The notes beneath the pieces were generated by a model. The model ran no database searches, was not told the origin of the DNA, and worked only from the letters and a program-made list of their open reading frames with translations. Of a DNA stretch of 64,000 nt, positions 26,772 to 37,730 are shown in pieces (position 1 is the stretch's first letter; every line of letters starts with the position of its first letter). A program made the position numbers and the translations under genes. Source of the DNA: Thermosipho affectus (lineage in GTDB: Bacteria; Thermotogota; Thermotogae; Thermotogales; Fervidobacteriaceae); assembly GCF_001990485.1 (NCBI RefSeq), contig NZ_LBFC01000018.1:1-64000 (forward strand). Direction: 5' to 3'.

Positions 26772-29068
26772 TATCCTCCTATTTTAAACCAATTTGCTAT
26801 ACTTTTCAATTGTTCAGAGACCAAATCAATAGCTTTAACTGTTTCGTGTAATCTTTGGGAAAATTCCTCTAATTTTGACATATTCTCGTTAACCATCGCT
26901 AATTTATTCACCGCTTCTGAAACCGTATTTGTAGATCTTTCTGAGATATATACCATCTCGTTAAATACTTCTTTTGCTTGCTCTAAAACTTCCGATACCG
27001 TCTTTGTGGTTCCCGCAAGTTTTTGGATACGCTCAATTACAATTTGGAAACCTTGAGAAAATTCTTCTTTTGTCTTTGAAAGGGCTGAAAAATTATTCTT
27101 CGAATCTTCATATACCTTGTTTAAACCACTGAGATTTTGTGTGTATTCTTCCATATCCTTTACAAGTTTTTTTGAAATATCGTTTATCTCTATAGATAAC
27201 TTCATAATCTCATCTGCAACTACCGCAAAACCCTTTCCCGCTTCTCCGGCCCTTGCCGCTTCTATTGCGGCATTAAGTGCAAGTAAATTTGTCTGATTTG
27301 CAACATTTTGTATCTTTGATATTTCACCAGTAACCCTGTTAAATTGCCCTATAGTTTGGTTAATATAACTGTTAAATTTTTCCATGGCATCTAGCGACCT
27401 TGTTATACTGTTATCCATTTCCTTTACAAGTTTTGTATTATCATCTAGCCTTTCCTCCGTATCTATTATATCATTAACCAACTCTTCTAATGTATTTTCT
27501 ACATTTTCTATAGATTGTTTTGCACCTTCTGTTGTACTTTTTAGGTTATCAAACTCATCTAAAATATCAGTGGTATTTTTAGAGAAAACCTCTATAGTAC
27601 TTGAAAACTCCCTGGAGGTCTTTTCTAATATATTGCTCAATTCTTCTAAGCCATCTACACGAGAAACAAGCCTATTTGAATTTGAAAGAAGATTTTGTGC
27701 AAAATCTTTAAACCTTTCAGAAAGATTTTTTAAAGAGTCCATCATAACTTTAAATTCTCCAGAAACCTTCACACCGTCAAAGCTTTCAAATCTTCCCTCG
27801 GATAATCTTTCAATAACCGTCTTTGAATGTTCAAGTGCTTTTGAAAGCTGATCTGTTATAACAAATATCAAAATCACACTTATAACAAGAACAAAAACAA
27901 CCAATAAAATTGTCTTTTTCACAATAATAGAATTGTCAATCTTTAAATTAATCGAAACATTTGGTTTTTCAAGTTTTGGAACAACAAATGGTTTGGGTTT
28001 TGGCAATTCAACACTTGTATCAATAGCCTTAAATGGAATAGCAACTTCTATTTCACCTATCTTCTTTCCAAGGTATTTAAATTCACCTACTTTTGCAAAA
28101 TAGGTATCTTTCAAAATTTCAATTATATTACCTTTTAACTTTCTTAAAGGCTCTCCTACAAGTCTTTTACCATCTTCCCCTACCTTTGTGGTTATAAGCG
28201 CTTTACCATTTACATACAACGTGATCTCTGCATTTGAAACGGATTTTATTTCATCTAAAAATTTATTGTCCATCTTATCAACAAATACAACAAAACCATT
28301 TACCGTGTTACCAAGTATGGGGTGCATTACGGGAACAATGACAATTGAATACAAAAAATTATCATACGGAAAAATCAAAGAACGATAAAAAACAGACTTT
28401 GCAGAAATTATACTTGAAAAATTTTCTTCAAGTTCCCTAATGTATGGCGGTTTTTTGTAAAAACTTACATTTGCACCTGATGAAACGGATTTTGCATATT
28501 CTACTATGTATTTTCCATTGTATTTTGTATACAATCTACTTTTAATCTTTGGCTTTTTTTCATCTATTGTCCAAAGTGCAGCATATTCAACAGAAAATTT
28601 TTCTATAAAGGGAAATAAAAGGGATTTTCTTTCAGTTAACGACAAATCTTTGTCATTTGCGGCATTTACAGTCTCCTTTAAAGATGCCGCAATTTGTGCA
28701 CCTGTTAAAAGTTGTTCTGTCCTTTCCTTTATTAAATTTACAACCGTATCAAATGTGAAATTCACTTGATTTTCAAGCGCCTTTTCGTAAACTTCATTAA
28801 AAGATTTTTGTATCTTTTTTTCTTGTTCTCTCACCGTTTCACTTAATCTTTTCGTATATTCCTCTGATTGTTTCAAAAGTTCACCTTTGAAACTATCAAT
28901 GTACGATTCATATTTTGAAATAACGTTTTTTTCAACGTATAAAGATATGTCTTTTTGCAAATTTTCGATCTGAGAATTTACCCCTCTGATATTGAAATAC
29001 GTAACCAAGAATACTGGAACCGTTACCAAAATTATTGCAAACAAAACTACTTTTACCCTAAAAGACAT
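26771..29068 (-). CDS. Methyl-accepting chemotaxis protein
   Basis: A 765-residue receptor: membrane helix about 5-26, a large extracytoplasmic region (about 27-385) that opens with coiled coil and contains a Cache-like part, and a second helix about 388-410. A HAMP-like linker and the signalling domain follow, whose hairpin tip reads [22 protein letters not shown]. The ligand is unknown. It lies upstream of fliR-flhB, so receptor and export genes share a transcript. Confidence 0.92.
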   Translation of the reverse strand: MSFRVKVVLFAIILVTVPVFLVTYFNIRGVNSQIENLQKDISLYVEKNVISKYESYIDSFKGELLKQSEEYTKRLSETVREQEKKIQKSFNEVYEKALENQVNFTFDTVVNLIKERTEQLLTGAQIAASLKETVNAANDKDLSLTERKSLLFPFIEKFSVEYAALWTIDEKKPKIKSRLYTKYNGKYIVEYAKSVSSGANVSFYKKPPYIRELEENFSSIISAKSVFYRSLIFPYDNFLYSIVIVPVMHPILGNTVNGFVVFVDKMDNKFLDEIKSVSNAEITLYVNGKALITTKVGEDGKRLVGEPLRKLKGNIIEILKDTYFAKVGEFKYLGKKIGEIEVAIPFKAIDTSVELPKPKPFVVPKLEKPNVSINLKIDNSIIVKKTILLVVFVLVISVILIFVITDQLSKALEHSKTVIERLSEGRFESFDGVKVSGEFKVMMDSLKNLSERFKDFAQNLLSNSNRLVSRVDGLEELSNILEKTSREFSSTIEVFSKNTTDILDEFDNLKSTTEGAKQSIENVENTLEELVNDIIDTEERLDDNTKLVKEMDNSITRSLDAMEKFNSYINQTIGQFNRVTGEISKIQNVANQTNLLALNAAIEAARAGEAGKGFAVVADEIMKLSIEINDISKKLVKDMEEYTQNLSGLNKVYEDSKNNFSALSKTKEEFSQGFQIVIERIQKLAGTTKTVSEVLEQAKEVFNEMVYISERSTNTVSEAVNKLAMVNENMSKLEEFSQRLHETVKAIDLVSEQLKSIANWFKIGG

Positions 29069-29079
29069 ATTTTCACTCC

Positions 29080-29901
29080 TTAAATTTCTTTAACAAGTTC
29101 AGAAATTATTCTTACAATCATTCCTCCTGTTTTATTTGCAACTTCTAATACTTCTTCTGCTGTAAGTGGTTTTAAATCATCATGTACCGCTTTATCTGTA
29201 ATAGCGGATACACCAAGAACCTTTAAACCGCCGTGATTTGCAACAATAACTTCTGGAACAGTTGACATACCTACGGCATCTGCACCCATCCATCTTAACA
29301 TCTTTAATTCAGCGGGAGTCTCAAAATTTGGTCCCGATACTGCAACATATACACCTTCATAGAATGGTATATTAAGTTTTTGTGCAATTTCAATAGCCCT
29401 TTTTCTCAAATCTTTATCGTATGCATTTGACATATCTGGAAATCTTGGCCCCCATTCTTCTACGTTAGGACCAATCAACGGATTATCTCCCATCATGTTT
29501 ATGTGATCGGTAATAAACATAGGTCTTCCAATCTCAAATTCTGGATTCATTCCACCCGCCGCATTTGTTACTATCAATACTTCTACACCCAAAAGTTGCA
29601 TAACCCTTATTGGGAAAGTTACGGTCTTCATATCGTATCCTTCATAATAATGGAATCTTCCATTCATTAACATAACATCTTTACCATTGAGTTTTCCAAA
29701 TATAAGTTCACCCTTGTGTCCTGGCGCAGTTGATACTGGAAAACCTGGAATATCCTTGTACGAAAATTTCTTTGGATTTTCAATACTATCCGCTATCCCA
29801 TGTAAACCAGAACCAAGGATTATGGCAATCTGTGGTATAGAATCAATGTGTTCCTTCAAAAAAGCTACCGCTTGATTTACTCTTTCAATGTATTCTTTCA
29901 T
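29080..29901 (-). CDS. punA: Purine-nucleoside phosphorylase
   Basis: At 273 residues this is the trimeric class. Motifs are [11 protein letters not shown] (phosphate site), [31 protein letters not shown] and [19 protein letters not shown]. It cleaves guanosine or inosine with phosphate to free base and ribose-1-phosphate. The ATG at 29901 behind AAAGGAGGGT is preferred to an in-frame upstream start. It has its own extended -10 promoter just downstream of the pduL terminator. Confidence 0.95.
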   Translation of the reverse strand: MKEYIERVNQAVAFLKEHIDSIPQIAIILGSGLHGIADSIENPKKFSYKDIPGFPVSTAPGHKGELIFGKLNGKDVMLMNGRFHYYEGYDMKTVTFPIRVMQLLGVEVLIVTNAAGGMNPEFEIGRPMFITDHINMMGDNPLIGPNVEEWGPRFPDMSNAYDKDLRKRAIEIAQKLNIPFYEGVYVAVSGPNFETPAELKMLRWMGADAVGMSTVPEVIVANHGGLKVLGVSAITDKAVHDDLKPLTAEEVLEVANKTGGMIVRIISELVKEI

Positions 29902-29936
29902 CTTTTTGACCCTCCTTTTTATTTTATACATTGATA

Positions 29937-29945
29937 ATTATATCA
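29937..29945 (-). promoter_or_regulatory. Extended -10 promoter for punA
   Basis: On the minus strand TGATATAAT (29945-29937) is TGN plus a perfect TATAAT, directly after the U-tract of the pduL terminator and about 36 nt before the punA start codon. Confidence 0.55.
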
Positions 29946-29972
29946 TAAAAAAAGCGGCTATAAAGCCGCTTA
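29945..29972 (-). terminator. Intrinsic terminator after pduL
   Basis: On the minus strand AAGCGGCT and AGCCGCTT form an 8-bp stem around TTAT, then TTTTT. It overlaps the last codons of pduL. Confidence 0.88.
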
Positions 29973-30557
29973 TTCCTCTATTATATAGACTAAATCTCCT
30001 GTTTTTAAAAGTGCCGCATTTGCTTCATCTGTATCCACGTGAAATTCCAAAGCGTATTTCTCACTAACCCTTATAAGCACATCATCAAAAATTAATCTTC
30101 TTCCTTCTTTTTCGACTAACACTTTTACAATATCTTTATCTTTTACACCGTATTTTTCAGCATCACTTGTGTGCATGTGTATGTGTCTTTTTGCAATTAT
30201 TACCCCTTTTTCTTTTATAACACTACCTTTTGGTCCCACTATAACTATTCCTGGAGTTCCTTCTAAATCTCCCGAATCTCTTACAGGTGGTCTAACTCCT
30301 ATTTTAAACGCATCTGTAAGGGAAATTTCAACTTGTGTTTCTTTTCTTTCGGGGCCAAGTACTCTTACCTTCTCAATTGCACCTTTTGGTCCTACAATAA
30401 TTACCGTTTCTTGACATGCAAATTGGCCGGGTTGACCTAGGTCTTTAATAGGTGTAAGTTTGTAATCTTTACCAAAGAGTACTTCCACATCTTCCCTTGA
30501 AAGGTGCACATGTCTGTTACTAACACCTGCTACAATTCCAGGTTGTTTTAAATTCAT
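29970..30557 (-). CDS. pduL: PduL-type phosphate acyltransferase
   Basis: A 195-residue protein with two PduL domains. The zinc-binding histidines are in GVSNRHVHLS near residue 14 and AKRHIHMHTSDA near residue 128; GQFACQETV and RVLGPERKETQVE are also conserved. PduL converts acyl-CoA plus phosphate to acyl phosphate. In Thermotogota, which often lack a classical Pta, it probably serves acetate formation from acetyl-CoA with an acetate kinase (inference); no microcompartment genes are nearby. The ATG overlaps the yqeH stop. Confidence 0.92.
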   Translation of the reverse strand: MNLKQPGIVAGVSNRHVHLSREDVEVLFGKDYKLTPIKDLGQPGQFACQETVIIVGPKGAIEKVRVLGPERKETQVEISLTDAFKIGVRPPVRDSGDLEGTPGIVIVGPKGSVIKEKGVIIAKRHIHMHTSDAEKYGVKDKDIVKVLVEKEGRRLIFDDVLIRVSEKYALEFHVDTDEANAALLKTGDLVYIIEE

Positions 30558-31633
30558 TTTATCCCTCCTCTTTTCGGCTTAAGCAATCTATCCCTAACAA
30601 CTACCTTAATTTTTTCTGGAATTGTAACTTTTATTGTAAATGGTCCTCTTTTAATGTTTAAAAAGCCCAAACCAGCTATTACTACCTCTTTCTCCTCATC
30701 TACTTCAAATATGTGTGTTACAAAATTTTCATCTATATCTTGCTTTTTACACGGCGGAATTAGAAGATCCCCTGCCCTCTTTTTCATTAACTCATCTGCC
30801 TTTTCTTTCTTTGTTTCATGAAAAGTTACCTTCTCAGGTGCGAAAATCTGGAAAATAGGCTTTTTTTCCGTTTTAAATTCCACCTCTATTTTACAAAATG
30901 CACTTACCAACACTGCTCTACTTTCGTCTATTTTAAAGGTTTTTCTTGTAAAAGACTTTGTATTTAAAATTTTTGCCTGACATTCTACAGAAAGTAAATC
31001 TGTTACTCTATCGTTTGTTAATATTCCAGGTGTGTCAAATAAATTTACATCAAAGACTTTTCTTTTTATTATCCCCAAAGTCGTACCCGGAAATGGGGAA
31101 ATAGTTGGTTTTGCTTCTGTAAAATGCGAAAGTAACGATGACTTTCCAACATTTGTAACACCCAAAATTAAGATATCTTCCCTTAGACTTCTTAAAAATT
31201 TTTCAAACTTTCTCAACCCAAATTTATTTTTACTACTTAACAAAAATATACGCTCAGAAGAGCAACCAAACTTGTTTTTTAACCATTCTTGAGCTTCAAT
31301 AGATGAAAGTGATTTTGGCAAAAGGTCAAACTTTGTAACGGCAAAATATACTTCTTTTCTGTTTAATTTTTTCATTATTTCCTTTCGAAAAGTACCTTCA
31401 AAATCCGTTATATCAACAACGTATATTACCTTTTTAAAATCCTTTAAAATTTCATCTAATTTATCCAAAAATATCTCCTCTTCAACCGGTACACTCAACT
31501 TTCCATAATGGATCATTTTATAACAGCGCTGGCAGAGCGGTTCTTTTTCTTCCAACAGCACATGTTCTGGTATATATCCAGGTTTTTTTGGATCTTTAAA
31601 TTGCAATTCAACTCCACAACCTCTACACTTCAT
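30554..31633 (-). CDS. yqeH: YqeH-type circularly permuted ribosome-assembly GTPase
   Basis: A 359-residue protein. The N-terminal zinc finger is CRGC near residue 3 with CQRCY near 34. The permuted G domain runs G4 (TKFDLL), G5, G1 (GVTNVGKSSLL near 176), G2 and G3 (DTPG near 215). The C-terminal third resembles the YqeH treble-clef region. YqeH is needed for 30S assembly in Bacillus. The ATG is behind GGAGGTTAAC. Confidence 0.9.
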   Translation of the reverse strand: MKCRGCGVELQFKDPKKPGYIPEHVLLEEKEPLCQRCYKMIHYGKLSVPVEEEIFLDKLDEILKDFKKVIYVVDITDFEGTFRKEIMKKLNRKEVYFAVTKFDLLPKSLSSIEAQEWLKNKFGCSSERIFLLSSKNKFGLRKFEKFLRSLREDILILGVTNVGKSSLLSHFTEAKPTISPFPGTTLGIIKRKVFDVNLFDTPGILTNDRVTDLLSVECQAKILNTKSFTRKTFKIDESRAVLVSAFCKIEVEFKTEKKPIFQIFAPEKVTFHETKKEKADELMKKRAGDLLIPPCKKQDIDENFVTHIFEVDEEKEVVIAGLGFLNIKRGPFTIKVTIPEKIKVVVRDRLLKPKRGGIK

Positions 31634-31635
31634 CG

Positions 31636-32910
31636 TTAACCTCCTATATAAAGCTTTACCATAACAAATGCAAATCCAACTAAACTAGTCAAAAGATAAG
31701 GTTTAAACGCCCACTTTATATATTCACCAAATGAAAATTCTCTACCTATTTGTTTTGAAAGTAAATTAACCCCCACAATATTCTGAACGGCACCAAGTGG
31801 CGTAAGGTTAGTGGCAAGATTTGCGCTTACCGCATATATCCACCAAAAAGAAGGTGAAAAACCAGCATTCACCAAAATCTTTATAACAGGTGCGATAATC
31901 AAAGTTCCTGGAACAGCACTAAGCCAAGGAATTGCAATTGAAGTAAAGGCAAATATTGCAAGAAGCGAGTAAAATAGATGTCCAGAAAGTGGTAAAAACA
32001 TATTTGCAAGTAGGCGTGTAATACCTACTTCTTCAAGTGCATATGACAAAATGTAAAGCCCTGCATAGAAAAATAAAGTATCCCAATCTATCTCATTACT
32101 TATATCATTAAAATTCTTCTTGTGAAACAGTATCACAGCTACCGCTCCAAGTAATGCAACAAATGAAAGATCAACCTCTACTACTTGATGAAGACCAAAA
32201 AGGGAAAGTACTATAAGAAAAACTAATAGTGTAAATCTCAAAGACTTTTTATCCGTAATAGCCATTGTTTCATCAATATCTGAAAGCTTTTCAAGTTTTT
32301 CTTCAACATCTTTATCAACTACTGTATATTTTTTAAACAAAAGCATAGTAATAGCAAATGAGATTATGGTAATCAATCCCATGTTTTTAATAAAATCATT
32401 AAAACCTAAACCGCTTACTGAACCAAGCACAAGGTTTAAAGGGCTACCAATCAATGTAGACATTCCACCAATATTGTCTATAAAGATGGTTAGCATTAAA
32501 AACGGAATGGGATTTAAGCCAAGTGAATCTGTAATAAGAAAGATCATAGGGGCTATAAGGATTATCGTAACAAGGTTATCCAAAAAAGCAGAAGATACGG
32601 CTACTAAAATCATCAACCCAGTTATGGTCAAAAAAAACCTCTTGCCACCTATTTTTACCACACGTATAGCCAAAAACTGAAAAAGACCCGTTTTTTTCAA
32701 AAACTCCACTATAACAGTCATTCCCGCAAGAAGACCTAATGTGTTAAAATCTACTACTCTACTAATATTCTCCGGTTCTAATCCCTCAATAAGCTTAAGT
32801 GCGGAAACTAAAATTGCCAACCCAAAAACTATAGGCGCCTTATACTTTTTACCGAAAATAATATACCCATATGCAATTATTACAATAGATAATGCAAATA
32901 CCTTTTCCAC
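31636..32910 (-). CDS. ArsB/NhaD superfamily ion transporter
   Basis: A 424-residue protein with about 11 helices of the ion-transporter superfamily. Motifs are FNTLGLLAGMTVIVEFLKKTG, SAFLDNLVTIILIAPMI, GGMSTLIGSPLNLVLGS (the substrate-loop signature) and AVPGTLIIAPVI. Family members move arsenite, Na+/H+ or dicarboxylates; the substrate cannot be chosen from sequence alone. The GTG start follows GGGAGGTGG. It heads the transcript yqeH-pduL and is divergent from iorAB. Confidence 0.85.
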   Translation of the reverse strand: MEKVFALSIVIIAYGYIIFGKKYKAPIVFGLAILVSALKLIEGLEPENISRVVDFNTLGLLAGMTVIVEFLKKTGLFQFLAIRVVKIGGKRFFLTITGLMILVAVSSAFLDNLVTIILIAPMIFLITDSLGLNPIPFLMLTIFIDNIGGMSTLIGSPLNLVLGSVSGLGFNDFIKNMGLITIISFAITMLLFKKYTVVDKDVEEKLEKLSDIDETMAITDKKSLRFTLLVFLIVLSLFGLHQVVEVDLSFVALLGAVAVILFHKKNFNDISNEIDWDTLFFYAGLYILSYALEEVGITRLLANMFLPLSGHLFYSLLAIFAFTSIAIPWLSAVPGTLIIAPVIKILVNAGFSPSFWWIYAVSANLATNLTPLGAVQNIVGVNLLSKQIGREFSFGEYIKWAFKPYLLTSLVGFAFVMVKLYIGG

Positions 32911-33150
32911 AAGTCCACCTCCCTATCACATTTTTTATTATAACTCTAATTTTCACATTTTCTTGTTAAAAATTATATAAATTTATATTTTAACTTCTTT
33001 TCTTTTTTTCCTTTTCTATTAACATTTGTGAAAAAAATCAATATATTAAATATTCCAAATCTTATCACCTAAAATGGAAAATATTACGGTTTGCAAAATC
33101 ATTACTTATATTAGAAAATAAAAATGAAGAAACTAAAAAGGGGTGATAAA

Positions 33151-35079
33151 ATGGCAAAAGTTTCTAATATGGTCTTGTTGAACAAACCCGGTGAAAAGAT
33201 ACTCCTTTTAGGTAACCATGCAATAGCAAGAGGAGCACTTGAAGCAGGCATAGCGCTCTTTGCTGCATACCCTGGAACTCCTAGTTCCGAACTAACGGAT
33301 ACAATGGCAGCGGTAGCAAAAGATGCAGGCGTTTATATGGAATACTCTACAAACGAAAAAGTGGCATTCGAAACGGCTTTATCTGCTGCATGGAGTGGTC
33401 TTCGCGCGATGACTGCTATGAAACATGTGGGGTTAAACGTTGCTGCAGATTCATTTATGAGTGCCGTAGGAATGGGAGTAGAAGGTGGATTTGTTATAAT
33501 GGTCGCAGATGATCCAAGCATGTGGTCCTCACAAAATGAGCAAGATACAAGGGTTTTTGGGAAATTTGCAAATGTTCCCGTATTAGAACCATGTAGTGTT
33601 CAAGAAGCAAAAGACCTTACAAAATACGGTTTTGAAATTAGCGAAAAGTACAAACACATGGTAATTCTCAGAACAACAACTAGGTCTTCACACATGAGGG
33701 GAGATGTGGTATTAGATAAACTACCAGATGAAATAGTAAACAAAATAAGAAGAGTTGGAAAATTTGAGAAAGATCCAAAAAGGTTTGTCGATATACCCGC
33801 ACATTCTAGAACTTTTCATCCAAAAATTCTTGAAAACATAGAAAAAATTAGAGAAGAATTTAACAACTGTCCATTCAACAGAATAGAAGGTGATGGAAAG
33901 GTAGGAATCATTACCTCAGGTCTTTCATATGCATATGTAAAAGAAGCTATCTCCTGGCTGGGAATAAACAACGTAAAAGTCCTTAAACTTTCAACTCCAT
34001 ATCCCGTTCCATTTGGACTTGTCGAAAAGTTCTTAGAAGGACTTGAAAAAGTATTAATAGTTGAAGAGCTTGAACCAGTTGTTGAAGAACAGATAAAATT
34101 GTGGGCATATGATAAGGGTTACACCATTCCTATATATGGCAAAAACATTGTACCAAGAACATACGAAATGGATACAAAACGTGCAGTAAAAGCTATTTCG
34201 AAATTTTTAAACATCGACACGCCCATTGATTTTAACGCACTAGAAGAAAAATACAAAGAAATAAGCTCAATGCTTCCACCAAGACCACCTTCATTGTGTC
34301 CCGCATGTCCACACAGAAATTCGTTTTTTGCAATTAACAAAGCTACAAGAAAAAATGCAATTTTTCCAAGTGATATAGGATGTTATACCTTAGGTGTATT
34401 GCCACCTCTTAGTGCCGTTGACACAACAGTTGCAATGGGTGGATCAATTGGGATAGCACATGGACTTAGCGTATCACTAAATGGTGCAACAAATGAAGAA
34501 ATATACAATAAAAAAGAAGTAATTGTTGCAACAATAGGAGATTCTACCTTTTATCATACGGGACTTCCCGCAATAGCAAATGCCATATACAATAGATCAA
34601 ACATACTGGTGGTAATTGTAGACAACGAAATTACAGCTATGACTGGTGATCAACCAAATCCAGGTACTGGAGATACCCCACATGGACCTGGAAAAAGAAT
34701 CCCCATTGAAGATGTGGTAAAGGCTATGGGGGCAGATTTCGTCGAAGTAGTAAATCCGTACAACATAAAGAAAACAACCGAAGTAATCAAAAAAGCATTG
34801 GATGTAGACGGTGTTAGTGTTGTTGTATCAAGACAAGTGTGTGCTTTACATAGGGTAAGTCAAGCAAGAAAGAAAAAACAAAAATTACCCACATTTAGGG
34901 TTAATCCAGATAAATGTACAGGTTGTAAAGTATGTGTCACCACATTTGGATGCCCTGCAATATTCTGGGATAGTGAAAATAACAAGGCAAAAATTGATCC
35001 TACCATGTGTTGGGGTTGTGGAAGCTGTGCACAAATATGTCCATTTGGAGCCTTTGAACTTGTAAAGGAGGCGAAATAA
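33151..35079 (+). CDS. iorA: Indolepyruvate:ferredoxin oxidoreductase alpha subunit
   Basis: A 642-residue TPP enzyme. The N-terminal pyrimidine-binding part includes [13 protein letters not shown]; the C-terminal TPP part includes [23 protein letters not shown] and [17 protein letters not shown]. The end carries two [4Fe-4S] motifs, [14 protein letters not shown] and [12 protein letters not shown]. With IorB it oxidises aryl-pyruvates from aromatic amino acids to aryl-acetyl-CoA and reduces ferredoxin. The ATG at 33151 behind GGGGTGAT is preferred to one at 33124. It overlaps iorB by one base. Confidence 0.95.
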   Translation: MAKVSNMVLLNKPGEKILLLGNHAIARGALEAGIALFAAYPGTPSSELTDTMAAVAKDAGVYMEYSTNEKVAFETALSAAWSGLRAMTAMKHVGLNVAADSFMSAVGMGVEGGFVIMVADDPSMWSSQNEQDTRVFGKFANVPVLEPCSVQEAKDLTKYGFEISEKYKHMVILRTTTRSSHMRGDVVLDKLPDEIVNKIRRVGKFEKDPKRFVDIPAHSRTFHPKILENIEKIREEFNNCPFNRIEGDGKVGIITSGLSYAYVKEAISWLGINNVKVLKLSTPYPVPFGLVEKFLEGLEKVLIVEELEPVVEEQIKLWAYDKGYTIPIYGKNIVPRTYEMDTKRAVKAISKFLNIDTPIDFNALEEKYKEISSMLPPRPPSLCPACPHRNSFFAINKATRKNAIFPSDIGCYTLGVLPPLSAVDTTVAMGGSIGIAHGLSVSLNGATNEEIYNKKEVIVATIGDSTFYHTGLPAIANAIYNRSNILVVIVDNEITAMTGDQPNPGTGDTPHGPGKRIPIEDVVKAMGADFVEVVNPYNIKKTTEVIKKALDVDGVSVVVSRQVCALHRVSQARKKKQKLPTFRVNPDKCTGCKVCVTTFGCPAIFWDSENNKAKIDPTMCWGCGSCAQICPFGAFELVKEAK

Positions 35080-35684
35080 TGGTTAAAGAATACAATATAG
35101 TTATTACAGGTGTAGGAGGACAGGGAATACTAACAGCTGCAAACCTACTTGGATGGGCCGCACTAAAAGAAGGCTACAAAGTTAGAGTAGGAGAAGTACA
35201 CGGAATGAGCCAAAGATTCGGTAGCGTTATATCTTATGTAAGGTTTGGCGAAAATGTCTACGGTGCGATGGTACCAGAAGGAAAGGCAGATGTGATAATA
35301 TCATTTGAACCAGTAGAAGCATTAAGATATATCAATTACTTAAAAGAAGGTGGTCTTGTATTTACAAATTCCAGACCCATTCAACCTGTACAAGTATCAA
35401 TGGGACTTGCAAAATACCCTTCACATGAAGAAATTAAAGATATCGTAGAAAAAAATTTTAACGCAAAATATTTAAGTTTTGATGCAGAAAGCCTTGCAAA
35501 AGAGGCGGGAAATATAATTACAACAAATGTGGTATTAATTGGCGCTTTAACATCAACACCAGACTTTCCACTCTCTTCCCAAACAATAAAGGAAGTAATT
35601 AAAGTTAGTGTTCCACCAAAAGCTGTAGATTTAAATATAAAGGCATTTGAATTGGGGTTAAGCAAAGCAAAAGAAATGTTATAA
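35079..35684 (+). CDS. iorB: Indolepyruvate:ferredoxin oxidoreductase beta subunit
   Basis: A 201-residue gamma-type subunit of 2-oxoacid:ferredoxin oxidoreductases. Motifs are [20 protein letters not shown] at the start and [19 protein letters not shown], then [14 protein letters not shown]. It completes the IorAB enzyme. The RBS AAAGGAGG lies in the last iorA codons. A strong terminator follows, so iorAB is a two-gene operon. Confidence 0.95.
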   Translation: MVKEYNIVITGVGGQGILTAANLLGWAALKEGYKVRVGEVHGMSQRFGSVISYVRFGENVYGAMVPEGKADVIISFEPVEALRYINYLKEGGLVFTNSRPIQPVQVSMGLAKYPSHEEIKDIVEKNFNAKYLSFDAESLAKEAGNIITTNVVLIGALTSTPDFPLSSQTIKEVIKVSVPPKAVDLNIKAFELGLSKAKEML

Positions 35685-35705
35685 AATAACAAAAAATGAG
35701 TGTAA

Positions 35706-35742
35706 AACCCCTTGCAAATTTTGCAAGGGGTTGTTTTTTTTT
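35706..35742 (+). terminator. Intrinsic terminator after iorB
   Basis: AACCCCTTGC and GCAAGGGGTT form a 10-bp stem extendable through AAA/TTT, followed by TTGTTTTTTTTT. Confidence 0.92.
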
Positions 35743-35793
35743 GCTTTCTAAGTTAAAATATAAAGCAAAATGTAAAATGAAAGGAGAGAATAA

Positions 35794-36717
35794 ATGTATT
35801 TACTTTCTTCTATAATCTTTGGTATACTACTGGGTTCAAATGATTCTGCAAATATCTTTGGCCCTTCTGTAGAAATGGGAATATTAAAATACAGAAAAGT
35901 CACAATAATTGCGGCTATTTTTACCTTTTTAGGTGCAATAATCGGTGGAGAAAATGGAATAAGAACTATAAGCACCTTTTCAAATATTGATATTTACAGT
36001 GCAACAATTTCCGTTATTTCAGCCGCAATTACCATGTTTATACTCTCAAAAATTGGCATTCCTTCGTCTTCTTCACAATCTATTGTTGGAGCAATAATTG
36101 GTATAAACTTATTAACCAATAATCTAAATACAAAACTTCTTTTAAAACTCTTTCTTGCCTGGATTTTTACACCCATTGGTGGGATAATCTTTACATACTT
36201 ATTATATAAAACTTTATCTCCACTGTTTAATAAGATAAAATCGATACAAACAAGGGAGAAAATTATAATACTTTCAACATTAATCATAGGTTCATACGGT
36301 GCATATTCCCTTGGAGCAAATAACGTTGCAAACATTACCGGAGTTTTTGCAAACAATATTGGAATTAAAAATGCAACATTTATAGGCGGCATAAGTATGG
36401 CAATTGGGGCGCTACTTTCAAATAAAAAGGTTATGTACACTATAAGTAAAAAAATAATGGAATTAGATTATTTTTCCTCTGCTGTATCTTCACTTGGTCA
36501 AGCTATAACTGTGTGGATATACTCACTTGTCGGAATACCCGTATCCGTCTCCCAGGCCATTGTTGGCGCAGTCATAGGTGCAGGATACGCAAAGGGATCA
36601 AAGATAACAAACAAAAAAGTAATTATCCAAATATTCCTCACTTGGATTCTTACACCCACTTTTTCGGCGTTTATCTCAATTATTCTAAATTACCTTCTTA
36701 AAATTTCCATTTTTTAA
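35794..36717 (+). CDS. PiT family inorganic phosphate transporter, copy 1
   Basis: A 307-residue protein with about ten helices. The PHO4 signature occurs twice: GSNDSANIFGPSV near residue 14 and LGANNVANITGVFAN near residue 170, the inverted repeats of PiT carriers. It imports phosphate with Na+ or H+. The start is ATG behind AAAGGAGAG. A paralogue of exactly the same gene length follows, and a DUF47 protein comes after that, the usual PiT partner. Confidence 0.92.
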   Translation: MYLLSSIIFGILLGSNDSANIFGPSVEMGILKYRKVTIIAAIFTFLGAIIGGENGIRTISTFSNIDIYSATISVISAAITMFILSKIGIPSSSSQSIVGAIIGINLLTNNLNTKLLLKLFLAWIFTPIGGIIFTYLLYKTLSPLFNKIKSIQTREKIIILSTLIIGSYGAYSLGANNVANITGVFANNIGIKNATFIGGISMAIGALLSNKKVMYTISKKIMELDYFSSAVSSLGQAITVWIYSLVGIPVSVSQAIVGAVIGAGYAKGSKITNKKVIIQIFLTWILTPTFSAFISIILNYLLKISIF

Positions 36718-36741
36718 ATTTTCATCAAAAAATAAAATATG

Positions 36742-36755
36742 TTACTATATAGTAA
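36742..36755. promoter_or_regulatory. 14-bp perfect palindrome upstream of PiT copy 2
   Basis: TTACTATATAGTAA is perfectly self-complementary and lies about 37 bp before the start of the second transporter gene. It could be an operator or include a -10 element (TATATAG); no partner site was found. Confidence 0.35.
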
Positions 36756-36791
36756 TTGTTAAAATAAATAAGAAATTGGGAGGTGGTGTAA

Positions 36792-37715
36792 ATATTTATA
36801 TACCTACTTCCAGCTGTTTTTTTTGGCTGGTCTCTTGGAGCAAATGATGCGGCGAATATATTTGGAACCGCAGTGTCAAATAGAATTATTAAATATCGAA
36901 CTGCAACAGTAATTTCTGCAATATTTATAATAATCGGTGCAATTATTGGTGGAGAAAAAGGTATTTTAACTATTAGCAGTATTTCCGCAAGCGACTTAAA
37001 ACTTGCTGCAATATCCGTACTTTCGTCTGCTATTACAATGACCACCATGACTTATATAGGTGCTCCTGTTTCTTCTTCCCAGGCAATAGTAGGTTCAATA
37101 ATTGCAACTTCTTTAATAGAAGGTACAGTAAAATGGGGCATACTCTCAAAACTTTTTCTTGCGTGGTTTTTTACACCAATTGGTGGTATCTTTTTTAGTT
37201 ATATATCGTATAAAATCTTTGCAAGGCCATTTAATAAAATAAAATCTATTTATGTAAAGGAAAAAGTTATATTTTTTGCAACATTAATAATAGGGGCATA
37301 TGGTGCATACTCACTTGGTGCAAATAACGTTGCAAATATCACAGGGGTATTTGCAAATGCCATTGGAATTAAAAATGCCGCATTGTTAGGTGGAATAAGT
37401 ATAGCATTGGGTGTTTTAACGTATAGTTACAAGGTAATGTACACAGTGGGTACACAAATAATAGAGCTTGATTATTATTCCTCTGCAATTGCGGTATTAG
37501 GCGAATCTATTACCGTATGGATCTACGCGCTGCTTGGTATACCCGTCTCAACATCGCAAGCAATAGTAGGGGCAGTTATAGGTGCAGGATATGCAAAGGG
37601 CTCGAGAATTTCAAGTAAAAAAATTATTTTCAAAATAGTTAGTGCTTGGATTAATACCCCTGTAATTGCAGGGGCTATAACTTTTCTGATATACTATTTA
37701 ATGAGACTGGTATAA
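36792..37715 (+). CDS. PiT family inorganic phosphate transporter, copy 2, probable AUA start
   Basis: The first GTG in frame (36873) would delete the first signature GANDAANIFG and the first helix. The frame is open back to 36789, and GGGAGGTGG (36779-36786) stands 5 nt before an ATA at 36792. From there the product is 307 residues, the same length as copy 1, and IYLLPAVFFGWSLGANDAANIFG aligns with YLLSSIIFGILLGSNDSANIFG. A second ATA at 36798 aligns exactly with the Met of copy 1. Initiation at AUA, or a point mutation of ATG, is implied. The second repeat LGANNVANITGVFAN is intact. Confidence 0.85.
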   Translation: MFIYLLPAVFFGWSLGANDAANIFGTAVSNRIIKYRTATVISAIFIIIGAIIGGEKGILTISSISASDLKLAAISVLSSAITMTTMTYIGAPVSSSQAIVGSIIATSLIEGTVKWGILSKLFLAWFFTPIGGIFFSYISYKIFARPFNKIKSIYVKEKVIFFATLIIGAYGAYSLGANNVANITGVFANAIGIKNAALLGGISIALGVLTYSYKVMYTVGTQIIELDYYSSAIAVLGESITVWIYALLGIPVSTSQAIVGAVIGAGYAKGSRISSKKIIFKIVSAWINTPVIAGAITFLIYYLMRLV

Positions 37716-37730
37716 AAGGAGGAAAATAAT

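Noticed and set aside
36873-37715. GTG at 36873 as the start of the second PiT gene
   Set aside because: It would cut away the first helix and the first PHO4 signature that the neighbouring paralogue shows at the same place.
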